A stretch of 64,000 bases of DNA. Origin: Cristatella mucedo. Lineage: Eukaryota > Bryozoa > Phylactolaemata > Cristatellidae. Numbering within the stretch: the first letter of the stretch is position 1; each line of letters opens with the position of its first letter. Shown here piece after piece: positions 1 through 11,285 of this stretch. Made by a program: the position numbers and the translations under genes. Under the pieces are notes generated by a model that was given only the letters and a program-made list of their open reading frames with translations, did not search any database and was not told the DNA's origin. Location of the stretch: contig WPIO01000052.1 in the NCBI GenBank assembly GCA_009760855.2, forward strand, positions 2,608,501 to 2,672,500, written 5' to 3'.

Positions 1-713
1 ACAATCGATAATAATTAAGGTATAGAAAAATATTACTCAGCAACAGCTTGCAACTGGCTGTTTCTGTGGAGTCACTATGCACGTGGATTCTGGTCGAATC
101 AAGCCCGCAGCAAACAAGTACATGCAGCTACTAGAAGGAAAACCTCGATCAGATTGGCCATGCAAATCCTGCAATAAAGAATATACACCTGTATGTGTGT
201 GCGTGTGCGGTCATTTCCTGCAATTGTGGACATAATAATTCCTACCATAGAAGTCAAGGTCACGTGAATCAACAGCTTCATTTATACGTGGGAAGGAGAG
301 CCTTTGCGGCGACCTCTCACTCCGGCTTGCAGTTGGTAGTAGAGAATTACCCGCTGCAGGTCTCGAGTATTCTCTCAGTAAATACAAAACGAGTGAGCGC
401 GACCGTATCACGGCACCAAAGACATGACATTTAATATCATAAGAGACGAGATTTGACATATAAATGCAAATCGAGCCGAGTGATAATAAAGAAAAACCGC
501 CGTGTTGATACAGAAGCATATCAAAGCTAACCGGGCACTAGTTAGTCAACATTGCATGGATGGCCACGACCTTTCCTCTCCTCCACGACCCCTACGATTC
601 TACAAATGAAACTCGACCACACGTGGCCACTGCTGACGTGAAAGAGCAGGGCTGTCGCGACACAGCGGAATCCAAGCTTGGCAGATCGGTTTTCGTCCAA
701 GCCGACTGTTTAG
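1..713. other. Intergenic, no gene recognised
   Basis: No reading frame here resembles a known family. The strip from about 560 to 713 lies just downstream of the stop codon of the minus-strand zinc-finger gene, so it probably includes that gene's 3' untranslated region. I see no clear repeat. Confidence 0.4.
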
Positions 714-1493
714 TCACAGCCTGACGATTGAAGATGCAGAGGCAGCAGCGTCGCCACCAGTGGTGGCATGAATGGCCCTGTGAGTCGTCATGCTGCCGAG
801 CCGAGAGAAACTCATGCCACAATCGCGGCACACGTGGATCTGCCGGTCGCCGTGTCGCTGCTGTGCGTGCTCTTTCAGCTCGACGACAGTGGCAAACCAG
901 CTGACGCAGTCGCTGCACATCAGATGGTTTTTGGCGTGCACCTTCGCCACATGATATCGTAGGTCGTTCAACTGTGTGAACGCCAGCCCGCACTCGCTGC
1001 AACCAAAGTTTCTCTTCCTGCCGACGCTCACTCTCTTCTTAGACTGACTTTGGCCGCCCCTATTGCCAGCGGCCAAGAGCTCTCTTGGCTGACCTTGACC
1101 GCCACTTTTAGGCTCGTCTGCCTCTTGCTTGGCCTGTAGCTGACTGTCGCCCCTCTTGCCGTCAGCCCTAGGCTTCTCCGGCTGACCGCCGCTGCCCTCC
1201 TTGCCGACAGTCGCGCTTGTCCCAGGTTGGCTTTCAGTTTTGAAGGTGTCACCAAACGCGACGTTTAGCAAGGAGTGCACATACACGTGCACTCGGCGAC
1301 TGCCGGCATTGGTGAACGTCATCGGGCAATATTTACAAACTTGTAGCGGCGACTCTAAGCTAGAGCTGTCGCTGGCATCGGAAAGCCGGCGACGATCGCT
1401 GCTGGCACTAACCGTGCGAGCTGGCTTGAGCGATGAACGCACTTCTCCGACGGCGGCACCGTCGGCGCCTCCGGACGCCTCCAGTGCTGCCTG
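714..1493 (-). CDS. C2H2 zinc-finger protein, 3' part of gene
   Basis: The minus-strand frame is open from 1493 to a stop at 714. It contains four C2H2 zinc fingers. Counting from codon 1442, the zinc ligands are C36/C39/H52/H56, C148/C151/H164/H169, C176/C179/H192/H197 and C205/C208/H221/H225. The spacing is C-X2-C-X12-H-X3 to 5-H, standard for this fold. Fingers 2-4 are close together; finger 1 is separated by about 90 residues rich in Gly, Gln, Lys and Glu, probably disordered. Such proteins usually bind DNA in the nucleus, but linkers between fingers are not the canonical TGEKP type, so RNA or protein binding is also possible. No good in-frame ATG opens the frame. An upstream stop lies at 1494-1496, and a possible splice acceptor (..TGACAG) lies at about 1491-1496, so this is probably the last coding exon. 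Target and orthology are unknown. Confidence 0.6.
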   Translation of the reverse strand, partial: QAALEASGGADGAAVGEVRSSLKPARTVSASSDRRRLSDASDSSSLESPLQVCKYCPMTFTNAGSRRVHVYVHSLLNVAFGDTFKTESQPGTSATVGKEGSGGQPEKPRADGKRGDSQLQAKQEADEPKSGGQGQPRELLAAGNRGGQSQSKKRVSVGRKRNFGCSECGLAFTQLNDLRYHVAKVHAKNHLMCSDCVSWFATVVELKEHAQQRHGDRQIHVCRDCGMSFSRLGSMTTHRAIHATTGGDAAASASSIVRL

Positions 1494-2332
1494 TCACAGA
1501 TTAACGAGAACGACCTTAAGCGCGAGAGGAAGACATAGCCAGCGGCAGAAGGATGCATGCATTAAGTTGCTAGTCCACTGCTCTGCAACTGCGCTGCTGC
1601 GCCACCGAAACTTGCTTGCAGCCGATTCGGCAGGCTCGGCCTTGCCACCCACCGTAGGCTCGAGCTGTACCTGAGCGACTGAGGAGTGCACGTCGACTGC
1701 CCAGGGCCACTCGGCGGCAGCGGCGGTGGCTGCAGCGACAGCCAAGGCAAGCCCGCCGACGATGACGACGCCGATCGTCGACGGATACTCAGATACCACC
1801 GAGTCGTCGGCCGCCCTGTCGCCACCACTGCCGCCTGGCCCGCCATTCGCTGCGGCTGCCTCCTGTGACGCAGACCGACGCTTCAGAGCGGCCAGTGTGA
1901 ATGTATTCCTTTAGCTAAGCTGTATCGAGGCATTCGCATTCGCATTTGAGCTCAATGCGGCTCTACAGCCAGCTGTACCAGGTGACCCTCGAGCACCGGA
2001 GACTCGGGCGCCGCATTACTTATCGAAAGGATAGGACCGAGTAAGTTTTTCAGTGCACGTGTGCTCACGCTCAGCACTAGGAATTGCATCTCGTCTCCAA
2101 TCTGCACTACTTGCCGAGCACGTAGCCGCTTTACGAGTTAGATTTTAGCCAAGGTCGAAATGAAGTCAGGCTGTGCGGGTACTTAGCCTCGGCTGGCGAA
2201 TTTGTGCTCCTGCCACGCGCGCGACGGGTTAAAGGCTGGGTATTGACACTTCTGATAGGCGTTTAGGAACCAGGTCGCCTTCTCCGGATACGCAACGGCG
2301 GGCCGCTATTGGCGACTCACGCTTCACCTTTC
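1494..2332. other. GC-rich region upstream of zinc-finger exon
   Basis: The part at 1560-1870 is GC-rich and open in several frames on both strands, including a hydrophobic Ala/Val-rich stretch on the minus strand. It could be an upstream exon or promoter of the zinc-finger gene, but nothing is conserved enough to call. From 1900 to 2332 I see nothing recognisable. Confidence 0.3.
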
Positions 2333-2536
2333 CCGTAGACCAGTGGTTCTCAACTTTCCTAATGCTGCGACCCTTTAGTACAGCTCCTCATGTTCCGGCG
2401 ACCCCTTAACCATAAAATTATTGTGTGCAAAATGCGGAAATGCAAATTTTCCGATGGTCTTAGGCAACCCCAGCGAAAGGGTCGTTCGACCCCCAAAGGA
2501 CACGCGACCCACAGGTTGAGTACCGCTGCCGTAGAC
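2333..2536 (+). mobile_element. SPIN-like hAT MITE with 8-bp target duplication
   Basis: A 188-bp element (2341-2528) starts CAGTGGTTCTCAAC and ends GTTGAGTACCGCTG, which are imperfect terminal inverted repeats. It is flanked on both sides by a perfect 8-bp duplication, CCGTAGAC (2333-2340 and 2529-2536), the hallmark length for hAT transposons. The interior matches my memory of both ends of the SPIN family, including the runs around GCGACCCTTTA near the left end and GGTCGTTCGACCCCCAAAG near the right end. It has no coding capacity, so it is a non-autonomous copy with an internal deletion. SPIN elements are known for horizontal transfer among tetrapods, a snail and a blood-feeding bug. Confidence 0.85.
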
Positions 2537-4584
2537 ACTGCCGCTGGCCGGGAGCCCGTTCGTGTCAAGGAGCGGTCAGCTGCCTGCTTAGCCGGACCCC
2601 ACGCGTCTCGCGCTCAGCCACTTTAGGCCGGTAGTCCTACCGATCGAGGCCCTGTTCTATCTAATTCTTGGTGCCTCAATCAGGGCTCTTCCAGAACGCG
2701 AAAAGTTTCTTAGTGGTGGGCCGCGCGTGCACACTCGCCGCCAATGGCTGAGCCTTTACTCCGGACGTCGTCACCAGCAACGGCGTTGGCTCTGCGAGAG
2801 CGGACATTCAGCAGACATCGTGAATGAACGTCTTTGAGCCCGCTGCGGCGTTCTGTGTGGTATCGCGTACCTGCCGCTTAGAGAATGTCAAACTACACCA
2901 GCGATAGTATGATTCGACGGAATTTAAGCCCCGAATTCACTAGCAGTATTTCAAAATTCTAGTAAAAGCTGGAGTGTGAAAACTTATACTAGATAGCGGT
3001 ATGAAAAAAGGGTGAGAAGCAACGCAGAATATTATCATCAGAGCAGGCGTCTTCATTTTCCTAAAGCAGTATCCCGAACCGCTAATATGTATCCAAGGTT
3101 AATATATCGCTTCTGGTTGCTGCGATGCTCTGCAGGATGAGCTGGTGATTGAATACGGCGGACACAAGTACACACCGAATAAGTTACTGTTTAGGTGCTC
3201 ACTCATTTTAGCTAGAAATAAAGATCAGCTTCCACTGAGAGCAGCGCCTCTGAATAGTTTTATCTTGGCATCCACATCCTGGACGACACTGATGACTTAT
3301 AGAGGAGTCCACCGTGCAAGGAGGCAAGGAGGCGGAGGACCCCTTGGACTGACCGACGAGAACACGTCCGCCAGCCAAAGAGCCAGACACGTCCTTCACC
3401 TTCCTGCGTTGTTTGGATACCTCTTAGAGGTCAAGGCCTGATACTCCTCTGGCCTGGTCCGGTTATGCCCTGGGTTGGACGACTGGACGATTATTAGGGG
3501 CCGGTAGACTCCCGCTGCAATCTTTGCGCAGGCCTGCCTGGCTTCAAACAGTCAAAGAATGAAATATTTTTTTCAGCGGAGCGAATTACTTTAAACGCAT
3601 TTCAGTGCACATCTAAGAGTTTGCATTTAATACAACTTCTGCCATGGATGTAGAGAGTGCCTACTATAGATTTGAGCGAGCAAATAAGATTAATCCATCA
3701 AAACTGACCCATTTCTATTGCTACTAACAGTTACACTAGTAGATCTAATTAATTGCAAATATTAGAAGCAGTATTAACTAAATTTTTTCTCATCGGATAG
3801 AATAACTGAAGTTATCTATAACTTTTTAACCTTGTATATATTTCTTGTCTCCGTGGACCGGCTTTAGCACCACGTTCCTTCAATCCGAGCCAGTGGAAGT
3901 GCGTGAGTGCTTACTATATTTAAGGTGCGAGTTTCTAATGAGCCAATGCAAACGCTTATGCGCTCAAGGGCTGTAAAGTGGTCTTAATGCAACGCGGAAG
4001 ACGTATACTTTGGATGATGTACTCGAGAGCTGTTACAGCTTCGTCGAGGTTCCATAAAAATGCCAGCCATCTGATGCTCGTACTTTGCCCGAGTAAGACT
4101 TTCATTTTCTCGTAAGAGCTCAGGCCAAGTTTGATAACGGCCTTTGAAACTTCGCAGATAGGTCTTGCTTGTGGGGACGGTTAGCATCGTGGCAAGAAAG
4201 CAGCTAGATTCAACTGTCCGAGCTACATGAGGAGCTTGTAAAAACCACGGAGAGTCCGCAAAAATCATGGCTCTATAAGGAAACGCTACCCCCTCCTCGT
4301 CGATACGAGATTTGCTGTGACCGTTGCACTTCTCGCCTGACTTCCGGTTGATCTCTTCATGGACGAAACTGAAATTCCCCATGCTGCCGTGAGCGAGATC
4401 GCCGTCATAGCTCGTAGATGGGCCAACTGGGGGGGGGGGGAGCTGCACTGAAAAAAACACACCGACTGCGGAAGAACCATTGGCGTTCGTTTGCAGATTA
4501 TTGTTTTAAACGATCGAGCTGCTGCTGGCACTTCTTCTTCTAAGAAATCCACAACTTTGTCACGTATCGGTGCAATATAAGAAA
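2537..4584. other. Intergenic, no gene recognised
   Basis: Mixed unique-looking sequence. AT-rich from about 3540 to 3840. A run of 12 G lies at 4429-4440. Short open frames exist on both strands, but none has recognisable motifs or splice-site support. Confidence 0.4.
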
Positions 4585-4736
4585 ATAAAGCTCATTTGTA
4601 TAGCTCGCTAAGAGAACTTAATCTCCATTCAGGCGCTTCACGTATGCTAAGGGACTCGAGCCCAAGACCTCGACCGTAAAATACATTTACCTTGACCTCG
4701 GTCGGGGCGAGCACCGTTACCACTAAGCCAAACAAG
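4585..4736 (-). repeat. SINE-A copy (tRNA-derived SINE)
   Basis: Read on the minus strand, it begins with a tRNA-like head: box A-like TGGCTTAGTGG, then GTGCTCGCCCCGACC, then a box B-like GGGCTCGAGTCCC. It continues into the tail GAAGCGCCTGAATGGAGATT and TTAAGTTCTCTTAG. The closest copy in the window is at 50311-50452. The head should carry an internal RNA polymerase III promoter. Confidence 0.8.
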
Positions 4737-6754
4737 CGCGATAGTAAAGAACGCAGTGGTGCGTTACTTCTGTAAAGCCAGGTGCAGGCTCAATCAATGC
4801 TGCAATCGCCAATTTAAAGAACCTGCAACTATGCGCCGAAGACTCACCGCCGCAGGCAGACTTTTTAGCCCAATGTAAAATGACATAGACGGCCCTAGGG
4901 AAATATCGAGCGAAGGCGCCGTCGACCCGTCTCGCGCATTAGGTTGGTCTCCCTCCGAAGACAGAGGAGACGGGGTCCACCAGCCGAAGGAGACGAGGTA
5001 GAGTCTATCAGCCAGGCTCGCCAGACGAGCGGACAGGGCGAAGGAGACATTCTGCGTCGGCCTTCCATTAAGGGCGTAACAAGTCTCGCCACGCCTAAAG
5101 CCCCGCTCGCTATCAAGAAACAAAAACCGCCCCCGAAAGTGGCGACGCGTGCTGCAAATTAGAATGAGTGTCTCGACGGTGTACCGCCCAAAGCGTTTAA
5201 AGACTTGCTCAGTAGATCTCAATTTAGATTAGAAATTTTATTTTTTATATTTTTATATTTATTTTTACTTTTAAATTTAAGTTTCATGCTACACTGCCGG
5301 GGAAACTGATTTTGGGATGGAATAAGAAGATGGTAGATGGTAATGTATTTAATCTTTTAGAAATTAAGAGCGCCTCTTGCCAATTCGTGTAGCCGTTCTG
5401 GAAATAAAGTTTTTTTTGCACAAAAAATGCCCCAAGTAACTGGTACAAGATGGTGTGAAAGCCCGGTGAGCAAATATCGGTGAAATGCACGCTGTCTTTA
5501 ACACATAATACACAATATACTATGCCTCTAGCGAAACGCGGCGAAGGAATTGAGGTTGTAGCTCAGATGCGCGAGAATGCATCCGATAGCGGAACGTGAA
5601 AGCATGATATCTGGCTCTATATTGCATACGATGGAGGCAAGCACTCTTCAGCGTGGAAGGCGCGGAAGAAAGTAAGGCCGCAGGATTCGTGTATGTATGA
5701 CGTTGCCGTCATCGTTGCTGCATAGGATGTCGTTGGTAAAACGGAGGAGAGAAATTTTAGTGGGGTGCAGCCGCTTGAATCCCGATTAAAATTGTTCTGA
5801 CATTTCAAATTTATCAACGTGTGCTACCAGATGCTTAGCGACAACCCTTTTCTAGAATATTTGACAAAAAAAGGAAGAAATGAAACTGGGTGATAGTTTT
5901 CAAGGACCTCTGTATCTAATTCAGGCTTTTTAAGTATCGGTATCGCGATGCAGGGGTGGGTATAGCAAAACAGTGAGAGGCACTGTCTTCGATGAGGACC
6001 TGATTGCAACTGATTCCAATTACGTCGTCAATGAGAAAAACTGTTTATCTTATAGTCAAATGATTCACAATTGTCAGAACACATGGATTGAAAGAATGAG
6101 AACCCGTTTGGGCTGGTCTCAGATATGCAGCTACGTGAGCAGGGTGTCATCCAAGTTTCGGTAAGTAGAAATGCATCTAGCTTCTCCTGTACAGACTGAT
6201 CGTGGATAAGTAATCCTTTAGTTATTAGCGAGCGGACATTTAGCAGGCGGAATTTAAAAGGCTGTTCAACAACTGAGCGAAGCCGATTAAGTGGTTTGCA
6301 TTCAAGTCGGCATGTAGCCGGCCCGGCGATGCAACCCTTCCGAATTTAAATTGGACCTTAGCAACGGTCGCCGGTCGACGTTTCACAACATGCTGAGGCG
6401 CGGCAGGTGAGCTACTTCCGCAACGAGTGCTAATCAGCGCTTTAAACTGACGGGTCTCTTACGGGTCTTACGTAGATTTTATAGCCGAGCTGTTGATAGG
6501 GCGAATACATAATGCAGGGAGGTTCTTACTGACTCGCCGAAGCAGGCCCGCCGGTAGGTATTGACTAATGGTGACATCGCATCTTGTGTTAAGCAGGTCC
6601 TGTTGCGTGTAGCATATCCGAGGTCAGCTCATAAACAGTCACAGCGAAGATAGCAGCAAAATCTAGTGAAAGTCCTTATGCAAGATCTAAGCCACTGGTT
6701 TCAAGATATTGGATTGTTAAAAGTCATAATTAAGGAGCTTTTAATAATAATTAT
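4737..6754. other. Intergenic, no gene recognised
   Basis: The stretch at 4800-5160 is open on both strands and codes on the + strand for a Lys/Pro/Arg-rich segment, but I recognise no domain. A very AT-rich block follows at 5220-5290. The remainder to 6754 shows nothing I can identify. Confidence 0.35.
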
Positions 6755-6810
6755 AACTCATTGATATAGTGCCCTAAGAGAACTCAATCTCCTTCTCGGA
6801 ATTTTTCATT
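6755..6810 (-). repeat. LINE-A/SINE-A 3' tail fragment
   Basis: The short block ATATAGTGCCCTAAGAGAAC followed by TCAATCTCCTTCTCGG is the reverse complement of the tail shared by LINE-A and SINE-A. The head is absent, so the parent family cannot be told. Confidence 0.55.
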
Positions 6811-7569
6811 AACTCTTAATAATCTCTAGTGACTGTCATAATCCGGCCAATTATAATGCAAGCGTTTCGGCTTTTTGTGAAGCTTCATGCATCACCCTAG
6901 TATACAATTATGTGCTTTCTCTGAGGTTCTATTTAATGTTTTCGCAAGCTGATGCTTCAGCAAGCAGTTAGCCAATCGCTCTTCGCACACATGCAGCTGA
7001 GGACTAGCCAGGCAATACATCTTTACCTTAGTGCGTCATGCGTTTACTGCGCGATCGAGGCGGCCGTGGTATACGTGCTCATCAGAGGATTGATGGCTGA
7101 CTAGCTCAATTGTTGTACTGACAGCAGTGCGTATACAGCATCGGCACTACTACAGGCAAACGAAACGAACGACCTAGGGTTCGTATATGCATGCCAGCCT
7201 GCTGCCATAGTTTCTGGCTGCGTCAGCTCTGGTGACTGGTGACCGGTTCGACGCTCAATTATATTCTCGACACTTTCTGTCTGCCAACGTGAAATGCAGA
7301 CTCCGTGCTTCTACATCATCCTATGAATAGAGATAAACAACACCAATGAACTACAGTCTACCGAGTTGGCCTAACTTCCTATTTACAGCCTTTAAAATTG
7401 GTGATTGGCTAGTACACTGACGTCCTCAATGAAGTGGCCTTGGGTTTAACAGCAGTTCGAAGACACATTTATCCTTCCGTCCCTGAGTTTTAAATATCTC
7501 CACGAGGGTGGGATACCATAGTGTAAGTTCGATAATCTCCAACAGCATTTCTTTTAAATTTATGCGACG

Positions 7570-7705
7570 TATACATAATTATTTTATATAGTGCCCTAAA
7601 AGAACCCCATCTCAATCCAGGTGCTTTTCATAGGCCACAAGGTATGAGCCTATCACCTTGGTCGTTAAAGGCAAGCACCGTATCTCTGGGCGAAGCCAGG
7701 ACATG
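7570..7705 (-). repeat. Diverged SINE-A copy
   Basis: On the minus strand a decayed tRNA-like head (GTGCTTGCCTTTAACGACCA) is followed by a tail resembling AAAGCACCTGGATTGAGAT and a GGGCACTATATAAAAT end. It is older than the 50.3 kb copy. Between 6811 and 7570 I see no gene or named repeat. Confidence 0.6.
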
Positions 7706-8060
7706 TAAACCGCCCCATCAACGGGGGGGGGGGGTCAAGTGTAAGTAAAACTGCATTCACCTAAGCGGTCAAGTTTGTAGGACCAACCAACCCCACTTCC
7801 GCTAATACACAGCGCGTTCCTTCTTTTGGTGATCATTATTGATTTGGATGGTGGTCATACCCAAGTTGGATCGTGTAATATTAAATACAACCTGGGATAT
7901 GGTACCAAATTGCAGGGCTTGCTGAGTTTAGGCTCCCAGAGGATCGAGTTTAGTGCCTGTAACGAGAGTCGCTATCATTTTTCACGAAGCATATTCGTGA
8001 GAAATTTCCAGCGCCCTTTCGCGACGGTATAGCACTTTCACCGATTTGTTCTGGCTCGCG
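7706..8060. other. Unassigned sequence before gypsy relic
   Basis: It contains a 12-G run at 7723-7734 and a short open frame at 7826-8032 with no recognisable motif. It may be part of the 5' end of the adjacent LTR element. Confidence 0.3.
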
Positions 8061-8413
8061 ATTGTGACTGATTTATTGCCGTGCTATAAGCGTATTTGCG
8101 GGTGGTGTTTATGGTCATACTATTACCACTATGGTCAGTTTATGACCGCATTGTTTTGATGCCTACGAGGAATTCGCCTCGCGTCGCCTTGAGGAAGACG
8201 GAAACGTAGATTTTTATTGGTCAGACTTAAAACGGTTGGCTGTGCTGGTGGCTGGAGATTTTGTTGAATGGGCCTTTGTCTCTAGTCTTCCGGAGGCCGG
8301 GAAGAGGTAATTCCAAGCCTCATGCAACCTTGCTGACATGCCGACGCATATTCTTGTCGAGAAGGCTCGCGTCTAAGTGATGGCTTTCGGCACACACCGA
8401 GTGCGTCAGATAG

Positions 8414-8638
8414 TTGCTTTTCGTCGGGGCTCGTTCGGGACGGCCTAACCTGAAGCCGGCTCTCCGGGATGTAGTGTGTTTCCTGTGCAAGACCACCGGG
8501 CACATGAGTCGTGACTGTCCTTCCAAAGCCGAGCACTGTAGCCGCGTGAAGCACTGCTACGTCTGTGGGAGCCCTCAACATCTCGCTGCTTACTGCTCGG
8601 ATCAGGCCGTTGTACCAAACTGGCCAAAAACCGAGTAG
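8414..8638 (+). pseudogene. Gypsy gag zinc-knuckle fragment
   Basis: The frame encodes two consecutive CCHC knuckles, C-X2-C-X4-H-X4-C, visible as CFLCKTTGHMSRDC and CYVCGSPQHLAAYC. In gag proteins these bind the element's RNA. Upstream sequence back to about 8200 translates, with stops, to gag-like text (FVSSLPEAGKR), so the knuckles end a decayed gag gene. Confidence 0.75.
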
Positions 8639-8759
8639 GGGAGAGCATGCATTACTGCACCGGTGCGCCGGTGGGGTCCGTGATCGACCACCGAGAATTG
8701 AATTAGTTTATCTCCAATCACACGGCTGGCGGCAATGTTTCAAAGCTCAGAGCGTGGCA

Positions 8760-9183
8760 ACCACTGGGCGAGAGAGCGAGGTAGTTGAATGCGGTGAAAG
8801 GCACATTTGCAGGTGCATTTTGACCCAACTCTCTGGCAATATCAGGTCATGGTGTATAAAGGACTTCAATACTACCTAACCTGACTAGGTTTCAGACTTG
8901 GTATCGCCCCGAAAATAATGACCTCGATCATGACAAAGGTTTTGTCCATGAACGAGCGAGTTCGTGCTGGCACTGATTCGTTTGTTGAGGATATAGTCGT
9001 CAACAACAGCGTCGTGACAAATGCTGAGGTCGCCGACTTGCTGCGAACGTACGGTTTGGAGGCTAAGCCACCGGAAAGCTTCGTCGACGAACGGATTTTT
9101 GGATTTCTCGTATTCCGGCCGAAGGAAGGTGAGGAGCTTCGTTGGCGCTGTGATAACGTGGTGAGCCTATTATCCTGATGCAT
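8760..9183 (+). pseudogene. Gypsy reverse transcriptase fragment
   Basis: The best-preserved part (8918-9178) covers the palm and thumb of a gypsy-type reverse transcriptase. It shows ..IMTKVLSMNERVRAG.. followed by FVEDIVVN where active relatives have a (Y/F)xDD box, so the catalytic pair is damaged (first Asp to Glu). Downstream LRTYGLEAKPPES and RWRCDN fit the same family. Confidence 0.7.
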
Positions 9184-9239
9184 TATCTCGACGGCATCTA
9201 TTTTCGTGCTGAGGTCAAGTGATTGGGCATTTCCAGTCG

Positions 9240-9720
9240 CAGGCTGGCTTCGCTCGGCCCAAAGTTACTGGAGAGCCGCTGGTGACGGCTGGGATTCAGA
9301 TATCGGTTCAAATGTCATAACCGTAGCGTATGAACTGCTGCAGTGGCTGCTAGCCGATCATTCAGTTTGAAGCAGTTGGAATGTACCGAATCTGGATAGT
9401 GGTATTGTCTGGTGTGACGCCAGCAGCCTCGAAATCGGCACTTGCGGGGATTTAGGAGGAAGAATAGTAGAGGATGCCTCCTGGGCATACGACGACGACG
9501 TAGCCAACATAAACTTTTCTGGGCTGGGGGCCGTCATCGAGGGTTTCAAATCGGCATATTGCATGGTCCTTGCGGCAGGTAGAGATTTGGGTAGATTCAG
9601 CAATTGTCTATGCATGGCTACAATCGCTGCTGATTGGGGATTACCCTGTGCGAGCCCACGGCATGGGAAAGGCGCTGAGCAGACGCTGGTTAGAATTGAT
9701 CGCGGATTTGGTGTCTGAGT
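9240..9720 (+). pseudogene. Gypsy RNase H fragment
   Basis: The + strand reads VWCDASSLEIG from about 9405, then ..VEDASWAYDDDVANINFSG.., the pattern of the RNase H domain in gypsy pol (catalytic Asp in WCDASS). It sits between the RT and integrase fragments, as expected. Confidence 0.6.
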
Positions 9721-9743
9721 GAGGAGCTTCTTAGTAGGCTTCA

Positions 9744-10618
9744 GTGGTCCTGGTGCGATCGTCTGACAATACAGCCGACCAGATGACCCGCGTCGCCTTG
9801 AAGTGGCTGAGGGCGAACGTAAGCTTCTCGCTCTCCCAGAGCAGGCGTCTTCGCCGGCGATTAGCATCGACTTACAGAGATTCCAAAGCCTTCACCACTT
9901 TGGGGTTGACAGGACACTCTACCTTGCCAGAACGTGCTACCCGGAAGCTGTAGTCTGGAGAAAGGACATCGAAGCCGTCGTGAAGGCTTGCCCTCGTTGC
10001 AAGTTGATCGATCCTGCACCCAGTCGCGTGGAGTCCAGACGTACTAAATGTTAGCTAGAACTATCAGTGCCTGGCCTGCGACGTAGTACATTTCAAAGGC
10101 GAAAATATCTGACCGTGGTAGATTGTGGGCCCAGCTGGTTCGATACTTGGAGGCAAATACCTGACGAGGGAGAAAACTCCTTGGTGCGAAATCTTGACGA
10201 AATTTGTAGGGAGCGAGGCCCTCCGCTGCGATTGCTTATGGATAACGGTGCGAGTTTTTGTTCAACCATTCTTCCTGGTCTGTGCGACCATTGGGGCGCG
10301 GAGCCCACCTACCGTTTCGCTTATAAACTTTCGGCAACGGGATGGTTGAGCAGAATCATAGGGCCTTCAAGGCATTGGCTGCTGGCACGGGTAAGAACGT
10401 CCTGCCGATGGTGTATTGGTACAACATCTCGCCAAATAAAAGGATTGGACAAGGAATCGGTGCCCAGCAGAATGCTATTCTCCTATGAGTGGAGAAGCCC
10501 GCTCGTCAGGGCACAAACCAATCACAGCCCTAAGACGGCTCACTATGCAATCGGCCAGGGAGTTTTGTGCAGCCACCAGGCGCTCGTTGCACGACAGAGT
10601 GGCCGGAGAGCACAGTGA
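9744..10618 (+). pseudogene. Gypsy integrase fragment
   Basis: At 9803-10054 the frame has the integrase zinc-binding module (HHFG..., then CPRC). After a stop, 10067-10618 has the catalytic core: YLTVVDCG with the first Asp and LLMDNGASF with the second. The C-terminal tail includes ESVPSRMLFSYEWRSP. The expected third acidic residue (Glu in a ..GxxER.. context) is missing: the text reads GWLSRIIGPS. The enzyme is inactive. Confidence 0.7.
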
Positions 10619-11285
10619 TCAGGGAGGCATTGGAATCGAGGTCGACGGAGTACATCGGCACGTGTTCGACCTGCGCCTCGTGCCAGGGAAGGAAGAGGTG
10701 CCTCCTGCACTTAAAGTCGACAGAACTGAACCAGAGCCGTGGCCCAGGCGCGCTGGGACATTTCCTTGCCGTTAAGATGACAATGTTGTAACGGGACATT
10801 TCACTAATGCTGCAGGTCATAATTTAGGTTGCACGTTCATGATCTTGAGATCAAGGGGTGTTGTGACTGATCTCTTGCTGAGCTATAAGCATATGGGTGG
10901 GTGGCATATATGGTCCTATCATTACCACCGTGGTCAGTTCGTCACCAACCCGTGTCTATTGCCCAGCGAAGTTATGGCGCTGCCGCTTGATAATGTGCCA
11001 TGCCGGTTTATGGGAAAAGCGTTGATGAGGGCAGGTCGCAGCCTAGAGAGGAACGGAGTTTGAACGCCGGCGGAGAGCAGGGCGGCTGTGTTCGGGAGCG
11101 CTACGCACGCCCCCGGGCATATAAGTCTTTGTGACCCCGCTTCGGTGTTTTCGTATTATTCGGTACGTGCAGTCGTAGAGAACTTTAAACTACAGTAATT
11201 TAGCAGCGTATCCGCTGCGAGGTTTCGTCGTTTATTCTCAGGTCTCCCCATTCCCGTGCTATGATCTACCTATCCGAAATACTTC

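Larger units (their letters stand above)
8061..11285 (+). mobile_element. Decayed Ty3/gypsy LTR retrotransposon
   Basis: Fragments appear in the order expected for a gypsy element: a gag remnant (about 8160-8640) with two CCHC zinc knuckles, reverse transcriptase (about 8760-9180), RNase H (about 9240-9720) and integrase (about 9744-10600). All are + strand and broken by stops and frameshifts, so the copy is dead. A direct repeat links 8061-8148 with 10861-10947. The right copy begins TGTTGTGAC at 10859, straight after a purine-rich tract (AAGGGG, 10853-10858), as an LTR should. A TATA-like CATATAAG lies inside the presumed 3' LTR near 11119. The 5' LTR seems mostly deleted, and the right edge of the 3' LTR is uncertain. 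Confidence 0.75.

Noticed and set aside
4794-5222. 142-codon minus-strand frame and overlapping + frame
   Set aside because: Both are open but neither resembles a known family; cannot choose between them.
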